From positions 1 through 6,059 of the forward strand of contig CAJWGH010000071.1 of the NCBI GenBank assembly GCA_913031095.1: a stretch of 6,059 nt of DNA, read 5' to 3'. The position numbers were made by a program, and so were the translations under genes. The stretch comes from an uncultured Chloroflexota bacterium (GTDB lineage: Bacteria > Chloroflexota > Dehalococcoidia > UBA3495). The notes beneath the pieces are model-generated. The model searched no databases. It was not told the DNA's origin and saw nothing but the letters and a program-made list of their open reading frames with translations. Of the stretch, positions 1-4,634 are shown one piece after another. Numbering within the stretch: position 1 is the first letter of the stretch; the number at the start of each line of letters is the position of its first letter.

Positions 1-177
1 TCGTTAGAGGTCGCGCAAGATGAACTGGTCCAAGTCGTTCGTGGCTGGATTGAGTCCCATGACGGTACCGACACCTTAAGTGATGTCCTGGCTGACGCCG
101 GGTACGCTGGAGTGGACGAAGAGACCGAACTGCAGTTGGAGTTCACTGAAACTACTTTATACGCCGGCGATGAATAA
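1..177 (+). CDS. C-terminal fragment of an unidentified acidic protein
   Basis: The only frame open across the left edge reads 58 codons to a TAA at 175-177; the other two forward frames stop within the first 25 bases. No ATG lies in this frame, so the start is outside the window. The fragment is strongly acidic and predicted soluble, with no cysteine and no membrane segment. It begins SLEVAQDELVQVVRGWIES and ends TTLYAGDE. I do not recognise a family. It does not look like the NuoC C-terminus, which would show an HP-LRR and PLRKDY-type ending, although nuoC is the usual neighbour of nuoD. It ends 2 bases before the HicB-like gene start, so the two are probably co-transcribed and might work as a pair. 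It does not show the lysine-rich, PxH-type pattern of a HicA toxin. The reading frame is fairly sure; the function is unknown. Confidence 0.55.
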   Translation, partial: SLEVAQDELVQVVRGWIESHDGTDTLSDVLADAGYAGVDEETELQLEFTETTLYAGDE

Positions 178-179
178 GT

Positions 180-524
180 TTGGTCAAGAAATCGAAACCA
201 ACGGAAAGCCTGCCTTTTGACCGGATAGTATACCGGATCGAAGAGACTCGGGCAGGTGAAGGCCACGAAGCATACTGCCCAGAACTGGTGATAACGGGGT
301 TCGGCGACACGGTTGAAGAAGCGAAGAATATGCTACGCCGTCAGGTTTCAGAATACTTGGAGGACTGCCAGAAATTAGATGTCCTAGATGAGACTTTGAT
401 TGAGGGCGGATTCTACTATAACGGCGAGGTCTGGATGAGCGCCGAGGTCGAATCACCTCAAGAGCCAAAGATTCGGTTCATAGGTAAACCAGCGAACCAG
501 GTGCCTGATATAACGGCTGAATAG
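180..524 (+). CDS. HicB-like small protein (lone HicB-type domain), upstream of nuoD
   Basis: This is a 114-residue soluble protein. Residues about 14-65 fit the HicB/UPF0150 partial RNase H-like fold: a first strand FDRIVYRIEE, then AYCPELVITGFGDTVEEA (31-48), matching the family pattern of an acidic or PEL turn, G-x-G/D-T, then EEA, and a helix with regularly spaced hydrophobics (MLRRQVSEYLEDC, 51-63). HicB proteins are usually antitoxins paired with the mRNase HicA and carry a C-terminal DNA-binding domain. Here the C-terminal 45 residues show no clear ribbon-helix-helix or helix-turn-helix, and no HicA is visible next to it. The start is TTG at 180, the first possible start after an in-frame TGA at 171-173, and no later ATG, GTG or TTG would keep the first strand. 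No convincing Shine-Dalgarno precedes it. It ends 16 bases before nuoD and is likely in the same transcript. The role is unknown; a regulatory or orphan antitoxin-like role is only inference. Confidence 0.75.
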   Translation: MVKKSKPTESLPFDRIVYRIEETRAGEGHEAYCPELVITGFGDTVEEAKNMLRRQVSEYLEDCQKLDVLDETLIEGGFYYNGEVWMSAEVESPQEPKIRFIGKPANQVPDITAE

Positions 525-540
525 GCCCCGTTGAATAGAA

Positions 541-1671
541 ATGACGCAACCGTCTAACGATCAAATAGCCAACGCCGAACCGGTAGAGATGTTGCTGAAC
601 ATGGGCCCGCAGCACCCCTCGACCCACGGCGTCTTCCGCATGGTGTTGTGGGTGGACGGCGAAAAGATAGTGGATGTTATCCCGCACATTGGGTATCTCC
701 ACCGGGGCTCAGAGAAATTGTGCGAGGGCGAACAGTTCAATCAGGTAATCACCCTGTTCGACCGGATGGATTACATCGCTAATTTCAACAACGAGCACAT
801 CTATTGTCGTGCCGTCGAAAAGCTCATGGGCCTGGAAGTATCCGAGCGCTCCGAATACATCAGGGTCATACTCTGCGAACTGAACCGGATCGCTAGCCAC
901 ATGCTGTTCATCGCCACCATGGGGCTAGACGCTGGCGCCATGACACCGTCCATGTTCTGTTTCCGGGGACGGGAACGCATCCAGGGGCTGTTCGAGTCTG
1001 TCTCTGGAGCCCGTATGATGCACAACTACTTTCGCATCGGAGGCCTCAAAGAAGACGTACCCGATGACTTTGTCCAGCAGGTCCGGGAGGTATTGGATCT
1101 CGTCAAGAAAGATACAGAGGAGTCCGACAAACTTCTTAGCTTCAACGAGATTTTCTTAGCGCGACTCAAAAAGATTGCCGTGATGTCAGCTGAAGACGCG
1201 ATAGATTACGGCCTGACCGGCCCCTGTCTCCGTGCTTCGGGAGTGGACTATGATGTTCGGAAAGCCGCTCCATACTCGGTTTATGACCGGTTCGATTTCG
1301 ATGTGCCTGTCGGCTTGGATGGCGACTGTTGGGACCGGTACTACCTTAGGGTTCAAGAGGTGTATCAGTCCATCCGCATCATCGAACAGGCCTTGGACCA
1401 GCTTCCTGAGGGTGAAGTTGCATCTTCCCTAGGACGGAGACTGCTTCGGCCTCCTGCCGGCGAAGTTTACTTGCGGGCCGAGAATCCCAGAGGCGAGTTG
1501 GGCGTCTACTTAGTCAGCGACGGAACCGACAGACCATACCGCGTCAAGGTGCGTCCACCGTCTTTCTGTAACTTATCAGCTTTGAAACACATGCTAAAAA
1601 ACGCCTGGATCGCCGACTCCGTGGTGATTCTGGGCGCTTTGGACATCGTCCTGGGCGAGGTGGATCGCTAG
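541..1671 (+). CDS. nuoD: NADH-quinone oxidoreductase subunit D (49 kDa quinone-pocket subunit)
   Basis: NuoD is a peripheral-arm subunit of complex I. It forms most of the quinone-binding cavity next to NuoB and descends from the large subunit of NiFe hydrogenases. The 376-residue length is normal for an unfused NuoD (about 370-400). Diagnostic stretches are LNMGPQHPSTHGVFR (19-33), IGYLHRGSEKL (50-60), DRMDYIANF (74-82), and the standard ending DIVLGEVDR. His29 and Tyr78 align with the quinone-headgroup ligands His38 and Tyr87 of Thermus Nqo4; both are offset by 9, so the alignment is consistent. The start ATG at 541 gives a 20-residue lead before the conserved motif, typical of the family, though no clear Shine-Dalgarno precedes it. 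The TAG stop shares one base with the nuoH GTG. The upstream neighbour is a HicB-like gene rather than nuoC. Identity is certain. Confidence 0.97.
   Translation: MTQPSNDQIANAEPVEMLLNMGPQHPSTHGVFRMVLWVDGEKIVDVIPHIGYLHRGSEKLCEGEQFNQVITLFDRMDYIANFNNEHIYCRAVEKLMGLEVSERSEYIRVILCELNRIASHMLFIATMGLDAGAMTPSMFCFRGRERIQGLFESVSGARMMHNYFRIGGLKEDVPDDFVQQVREVLDLVKKDTEESDKLLSFNEIFLARLKKIAVMSAEDAIDYGLTGPCLRASGVDYDVRKAAPYSVYDRFDFDVPVGLDGDCWDRYYLRVQEVYQSIRIIEQALDQLPEGEVASSLGRRLLRPPAGEVYLRAENPRGELGVYLVSDGTDRPYRVKVRPPSFCNLSALKHMLKNAWIADSVVILGALDIVLGEVDR
1657..1662 (+). promoter_or_regulatory. Shine-Dalgarno for nuoH inside the nuoD 3' end
   Basis: GAGGTG lies 8 bases before the GTG at 1671 and within the last codons of nuoD. 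It matches the anti-Shine-Dalgarno core well. With the TAGTG stop/start overlap, it supports GTG 1671 as the nuoH start and implies translational coupling between nuoD and nuoH. Confidence 0.7.
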
Positions 1672-2825
1672 TGCCCGGCACAGTCTTGCTAGCCATCAGT
1701 CTGATCGACTTTATATGGTTGGTGGTTGGCTTGTTCATCATGTTCACTGTGCTCTCGGTGGTCGTCATGTCGATGATCTGGTTGGAGCGCAAACTCCTGG
1801 GCCGGCTTCAACTTCGTTTGGGCCCCACTAGAACTGGACCCATGGGAGTGATGCAGCCAGTGGCCGACGCCGTTAAGTTGATACTCAAAGAAGATATCAT
1901 CCCGTCGTCATCAGAGAAGGCCATATTCTGGGTTGCGCCCATCATAGTGGTGGTCTCGGCGTTCATGATTTGGGTGACTATCCCGGGAACCCAGACCGCG
2001 GTTATTCAGAACCTGGATATGGGTTTGTTCTACATCATCGCTTTCTCGGTGGTAGGGATTTTAGGCCTTGTATTGGCTGGTTGGGGATCGGCTAATAAAT
2101 ACGGAACCCTTGGCGGTCTAAGAGCTGCTGCTCAATTAATCAGCTATGAGATACCCATCATTATGGTGGCTATCTCGGTGGCGATGTTGGCTCAGTCTCT
2201 GGATCTGAGGGAGATTGTCAACGAGCAGAACGACTACATATTCATGCTGGTGCAGCCGCTGGGCCTGGTCCTGTTCTTCATCGCAGGACTGGCCGAGGTC
2301 GGAAGGACACCTTTCGACATCTACTTCGCCGAATCTGAGATTGTTGGCGGCCCATTTGTCGAATACAGCGGAGCGCATTGGTCGGTGTTCTTCCTGGCTG
2401 AATACATCAACACTTTCGCCATCGCCGCCCTTACTGTAATCCTGTTTTTTGGTGGTTGGTCGGGCCCGGGGCTTTCAGGGGAATGGGGAATAATCTGGTT
2501 CTTGGCCAAGGTCTACTTGGTGATATTGGTTATCTTCTGGGTACGTGGGACCTTTCCGAGGTTGCGTATCGACCAACTGATGGGCTTCGCCTGGAAGGTC
2601 ATGGTGCCCCTATCGTTCCTATCGGTGGTCATGACCGCCATCTACCAGTTCTACGAATGGCCGGCCTGGACTCTCACCATCATGTCCTCAGCTGGACTTC
2701 TAATAGTCGGCTTCATTATTTTTAAGCGTATGACCGGCCCATCTAGATTGGTTGCCGAAGTCCGCAGTAGACAGGAGACTCTGGAAGCCAGCCGCCGCTC
2801 GGGCGCCCAGTCGGGAGGTAACTAG
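1671..2825 (+). CDS. nuoH: NADH-quinone oxidoreductase subunit H (membrane subunit at the quinone entry)
   Basis: NuoH anchors the peripheral arm to the membrane arm and forms the quinone entry channel and the so-called E-channel. The 384 residues include about eight or nine hydrophobic segments, beginning at residues 7-36. Family hallmarks are MIWLERKLLGRLQLRLGP (35-52), QPVADAVKLILKED (62-75), GGLRAAAQLISYEIP (148-162), GRTPFDIYFAESEIVGG (211-227), FVEYSG (229-234) and VRGTFPRLRIDQLM (291-304). The start is GTG, overlapping the nuoD stop by one base and served by a good Shine-Dalgarno. The usual PFDLPEAESE loop reads PFDIYFAESE, so Pro-Glu is replaced by Tyr-Phe, while the following AESE acids are kept. 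The C-terminal tail of about 30 residues (356-384) is hydrophilic and rich in Arg, Ser and Gly. nuoH directly follows nuoD with no nuoEFG between them, and nuoI starts at the next base. Identity is certain. Confidence 0.97.
   Translation: MPGTVLLAISLIDFIWLVVGLFIMFTVLSVVVMSMIWLERKLLGRLQLRLGPTRTGPMGVMQPVADAVKLILKEDIIPSSSEKAIFWVAPIIVVVSAFMIWVTIPGTQTAVIQNLDMGLFYIIAFSVVGILGLVLAGWGSANKYGTLGGLRAAAQLISYEIPIIMVAISVAMLAQSLDLREIVNEQNDYIFMLVQPLGLVLFFIAGLAEVGRTPFDIYFAESEIVGGPFVEYSGAHWSVFFLAEYINTFAIAALTVILFFGGWSGPGLSGEWGIIWFLAKVYLVILVIFWVRGTFPRLRIDQLMGFAWKVMVPLSFLSVVMTAIYQFYEWPAWTLTIMSSAGLLIVGFIIFKRMTGPSRLVAEVRSRQETLEASRRSGAQSGGN
2814..2819 (+). promoter_or_regulatory. Strong Shine-Dalgarno for nuoI inside the nuoH 3' end
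   Basis: GGAGGT, a full match to the anti-Shine-Dalgarno core, ends 6 bases before the nuoI ATG at 2826. It encodes part of the last residues of NuoH (SGGN). The TAG stop of nuoH directly abuts the nuoI ATG, so ribosomes ending nuoH are placed to start nuoI. Confidence 0.8.
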
Positions 2826-3389
2826 ATGTTCAACAGCCTCAAGGGAATGGTAGTGACTTTGGTTTCTACTGTGAAAGGATTACACGCGCCTGTGACCCGC
2901 CAATATCCTGAGGTCGGTAACCTGCTGATGCGTAAAACAGATGAGCCGACTCCTGTGAAAGACCGATTCATGGGTTTCCCTGCCTTAACTTGGGATGATG
3001 AAGTCGGCGAGCCGTTCTGCACCAGCTGCATGGTCTGCATCCGTGGATGCCCGACCCAATGCATGTCCTCTGTGATGAAAGATAACCCTCTAAATGAAGA
3101 AGGGAAAAGCAGTCGAAGAAAGATTGTAGATAGCTTCGAGATCAACCTTAACCGGTGTATACTGTGCGGCATCTGCGTTGAGGTGTGTAACTTCGACGCG
3201 ATTGTTATGACTCATGAGCATGAAATGAGCACGTTCAGCCGCAACGGCGACCGTGTTGACCTGCCAGAGTTGCTCGAGATAGGCCATAGGTTCCAAAAGG
3301 CAACGGATTGGATTCCGCCGACCAAGCGCGTCAAGAAAGGCCAAGAGACGGACGCCGCACCCCTTTCTGCTGAGACCGACTCTCCATAA
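2826..3389 (+). CDS. nuoI: NADH-quinone oxidoreductase subunit I (two 4Fe-4S clusters)
   Basis: NuoI is the 8Fe-8S ferredoxin-like subunit that passes electrons through clusters N6a and N6b toward N2 and quinone. The 187 residues contain two cluster motifs: CTSCMVCIRGCP (Cys65, 68, 71, 75) and CILCGICVEVCN (Cys111, 114, 117, 121). By the ferredoxin rule, Cys65/68/71 plus Cys121 bind one cluster, and Cys111/114/117 plus Cys75 bind the other. The N-terminal amphipathic stretch (FNSLKGMVVTLVSTVKGL) and the post-cluster THEHE segment fit the family. The Pro that normally follows the last cysteine is Asn122, and there is an extra cysteine at 79. The tail after about residue 165 is hydrophilic and likely disordered. 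ATG abuts the nuoH stop and has a strong Shine-Dalgarno. The next recognised gene, nuoJ, is unusually far away (404 bases). Identity is certain. Confidence 0.96.
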   Translation: MFNSLKGMVVTLVSTVKGLHAPVTRQYPEVGNLLMRKTDEPTPVKDRFMGFPALTWDDEVGEPFCTSCMVCIRGCPTQCMSSVMKDNPLNEEGKSSRRKIVDSFEINLNRCILCGICVEVCNFDAIVMTHEHEMSTFSRNGDRVDLPELLEIGHRFQKATDWIPPTKRVKKGQETDAAPLSAETDSP

Positions 3390-3454
3390 AGAGCGTTCAG
3401 AGCATGTTAATAGGGTAAGACGAGACACTTTCGAGACTGGCTGGACGTCATCCA

Positions 3455-3631
3455 ATGGACTGCACTTGTCAAGACTGTGCGTATAGGCTGCTTGAGAAGA
3501 AGAGATTAAATCGCGACAAGGGAAGCCGGGAAGGCCATGCTGTAGCGAATCAGGGGGCGAACCATCCAACTGGTTGTACGTGTGCTGGTTGGGTGTTGCT
3601 TGGGTTGTTGGAGATTCTGTCGGAGACCTAA
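3455..3631 (+). CDS. Putative 58-residue Cys-rich small protein in the nuoI-nuoJ gap
   Basis: This short ORF runs from ATG to TAA. The frame is open from 3419, just after a TAA at 3416-3418, and the ATG at 3455 is the only standard start in it. The product begins MDCTCQDCAYRLLEKKRLNR, has a polar middle, and ends with GCTCAGWVLLGLLEILSET. Cysteines at 3, 5, 8, 41 and 43 form CTCxxC at one end and CTC at the other, with His28 and His37 near the second group. That layout could bind zinc or another metal, which is inference. The last 15 residues are hydrophobic with two acids and could pack on a membrane or partner protein. I recognise no family. The ribosome site is weak (TGGA about 9 bases upstream). 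It shares strand and frame with the following ORF and nuoJ. Chance is possible at this length, so confidence is moderate. Confidence 0.45.
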   Translation: MDCTCQDCAYRLLEKKRLNRDKGSREGHAVANQGANHPTGCTCAGWVLLGLLEILSET

Positions 3632-3793
3632 GTGCTTCTTCAAATTGTTGATCGGGAAGCAGGAACGCTGACCCAAGGTAATAAAAAGGTTATTAAGGGA
3701 GCCGCCATTTTGGTGGCTCGTATTTTGGCAGGGCTGGAGCAAGGGAAGTCTATGACCGGAAGATGGACTAGATGGCGGAGTAGGGCAGTTTAG
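3632..3793 (+). CDS. Possible 53-residue small protein directly before nuoJ
   Basis: A GTG start immediately follows the TAA of the preceding small ORF, and the TAG stop (3791-3793) immediately precedes the nuoJ ATG. GGAG at 3622-3625 lies 6 bases before the GTG and is a plausible Shine-Dalgarno. The product has a polar start (LLQIVDREAGTLTQGNKK), a hydrophobic or amphipathic helix KGAAILVARILAGLEQG (22-38), and a very basic end with three Trp/Arg pairs (GRWTRWRSRAV). I recognise no family. The head-to-tail tiling resembles that of nuoD/H/I. However, an 8-bp hairpin lies inside it, and the same frame continues through single stops on both sides, so it may instead be the second half of a decayed gene, or non-coding leader. 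If non-coding, 3632-3793 is simply the leader of nuoJ. Confidence 0.3.
   Translation: MLLQIVDREAGTLTQGNKKVIKGAAILVARILAGLEQGKSMTGRWTRWRSRAV
3679..3695 (+). repeat. AT-rich inverted repeat next to the gap hairpin
   Basis: TAATAA and TTATTA form a perfect 6-base inverted repeat around a 5-base AAAGG spacer, 3 bases before the GC-rich hairpin at 3699. It is the most AT-rich spot in the gap. It could be a weak stem, part of a bidirectional terminator with the next hairpin when read on the minus strand (which would give a TTTTT run), or chance. Confidence 0.3.
3699..3719 (+). terminator. Hairpin between nuoI and nuoJ, weak terminator or attenuator candidate
   Basis: GAGCCGCC pairs with GGTGGCTC across an ATTTT loop, giving an 8-bp stem with one G-U wobble. 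It is followed by GTATTTTGG, only four T in a row, so as an intrinsic terminator it is weak and more likely attenuating, RNA-stabilising or a processing site. It sits 75 bases before nuoJ and inside the possible 53-codon ORF. A partial stop here would lower nuoJ-K-L expression relative to nuoD-H-I. Confidence 0.35.
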
Positions 3794-4282
3794 ATGGCCT
3801 GGGCTATTTTTGTAGTGCTAGCTGTCTTCACCATTGGAGGCGCCCTTGGTGTGGTGGTCTCCCGCAATGTGGTACACGCTGCTTTAGCGTTGTTGGTGTC
3901 CCTGATTGCAGTAGCTGGGATCTACCTGGTGCTGTTCGCCGAGTTCCTCGCTCTGGTACAGGTGCTCATTTACGGGGGAGCCATCATCATCGTGCTCTTG
4001 TTCGCCATCATGTTAACAAGGAACTCCGAGTACCCGCGCATAGCAGACAATAAGCAGTGGCCTTTGGCAGCGGTTGCTGCCCTGGCGTTTCTTGGTATTT
4101 TGGTTCCATCATTCCTGATCAATAAGATTGAGGACACCAACGCCCAGAACGCATCGTTCACAGGTATCGGCGAATCCCTGTTCACCACCTGGGCGGTCCC
4201 CTTTGAAATTGCGTCGCTGGTGCTTCTGGTGGCCTTGATTGGAGCAATAATCATTGCCCGGTCGGATGAGGAGGAGAGCTAG
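3794..4282 (+). CDS. nuoJ: NADH-quinone oxidoreductase subunit J (membrane arm)
   Basis: NuoJ is a membrane-arm subunit between NuoH and NuoK. Its third helix changes conformation during the cycle and helps link quinone chemistry to the proton channels. The 162 residues contain five hydrophobic segments at about 3-22, 28-47, 54-74, 89-109 and 136-155. The hallmark AEFLALVQVLIYGGAIIIVL (49-68) includes Tyr60, which aligns with the conserved Tyr59 of E. coli NuoJ. The closing helix PFEIASLVLLVALIGAIIIA (136-155) is also typical. The ATG directly follows a TAG of a small upstream ORF. Ribosome-site candidates are AGGG 8 bases upstream and GGAG 13 bases upstream, both modest. The end of the gene (DEEES) encodes the Shine-Dalgarno of nuoK, 3 bases away. 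Length and topology are normal, and identity is sure. Confidence 0.95.
   Translation: MAWAIFVVLAVFTIGGALGVVVSRNVVHAALALLVSLIAVAGIYLVLFAEFLALVQVLIYGGAIIIVLLFAIMLTRNSEYPRIADNKQWPLAAVAALAFLGILVPSFLINKIEDTNAQNASFTGIGESLFTTWAVPFEIASLVLLVALIGAIIIARSDEEES
4269..4274 (+). promoter_or_regulatory. Strong Shine-Dalgarno for nuoK inside the nuoJ 3' end
   Basis: A perfect AGGAGG sits within the run GAGGAGGAGAG (4268-4278), 11 bases before the nuoK ATG at 4286, with an overlapping GGAG only 9 bases away. The same bases encode the acidic NuoJ tail. It fixes the nuoK start and supports coupled translation. Confidence 0.8.
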
Positions 4283-4285
4283 GCG

Positions 4286-4606
4286 ATGGTTGATTTAGTC
4301 TGGTTCCAGTTCCTTAGCGCTGTCCTGTTCGTCATCGGACTGTATGGTGTCTTGGCCCGTCGTTCCGCGGTCCTTATAGTGATGTCCATCGAGTTGATGC
4401 TGAACGCCGTGAACATAAACTTGATCGCCGCCGCTTCTCATATGGAAGGGGTCGGCCGGTTCTCCAACTTTGATGGCCAGTTGATCGCCATATTCATAAT
4501 CACCGTTGCTGCGGCGGAGGTTGGTTTAGCTCTGGCTATAATCCTCCGGATGTTCCGTAACAGGTCGACGGTCAACCTTGACGAAATCAACTTGATGAAA
4601 TGGTAG
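4286..4606 (+). CDS. nuoK: NADH-quinone oxidoreductase subunit K (MrpC-like membrane subunit)
   Basis: NuoK is a three-helix membrane subunit related to the MrpC antiporter subunit, and it carries part of the central hydrophilic axis for proton transfer. The 106 residues show helices at about 5-24, 28-50 and 64-88. Glu36 in VMSIELMLNAVN aligns exactly with the essential Glu36 of E. coli NuoK. Glu78 in AAAEVGLALAI corresponds to E. coli Glu72; the six-residue shift comes from a longer loop between helices two and three (SHMEGVGRFSNFDGQ). The C-terminus VNLDEINLMKW resembles the NLNIDSV-type tail. ATG at 4286 has an excellent Shine-Dalgarno inside nuoJ. nuoL follows after a 28-base spacer. Identity is certain. 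Confidence 0.96.
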   Translation: MVDLVWFQFLSAVLFVIGLYGVLARRSAVLIVMSIELMLNAVNINLIAAASHMEGVGRFSNFDGQLIAIFIITVAAAEVGLALAIILRMFRNRSTVNLDEINLMKW

Positions 4607-4634
4607 ATATCCAGACACAAACGGTGCAGACCTG

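Noticed and set aside
184..468. 94-codon minus-strand frame opposite the HicB-like gene, considered as a hidden HicA partner
   Set aside because: It shows no HicA pattern and is Arg/Ser/Pro-rich, as expected of an antisense shadow.
3090..3569. 159-codon open frame on the minus strand across the nuoI end and gap
   Set aside because: It lies mostly opposite conserved nuoI, has no recognisable domain, and its composition looks like a reverse-strand shadow.
3570..3591. CTGGTTG repeated at 3570 and 3585, with a small AACCA/TGGTT inverted repeat at 3560-3575
   Set aside because: They are too short to support an element and lie within the possible 58-codon ORF.
3506..3742. 78-codon minus-strand frame opposite the two small ORFs
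   Set aside because: The product is rich in Gln, Asn and Pro with no domain-like pattern, and all neighbours run on the + strand; the + strand ORFs are better supported by start/stop packing.
3390..3793. A promoter for nuoJ in the gap
   Set aside because: TTGTCA at 3466 and TTGTTG at 3645 have no -10-like hexamer at 16-18 bases; spacings were about 10 and 28.
3769..3798. Direct repeat TAGATGGC at 3769-3776 and 3791-3798 around the nuoJ start
   Set aside because: Eight bases, explained by chance around an ATG; no mobile element ends or target-site pattern accompany it.
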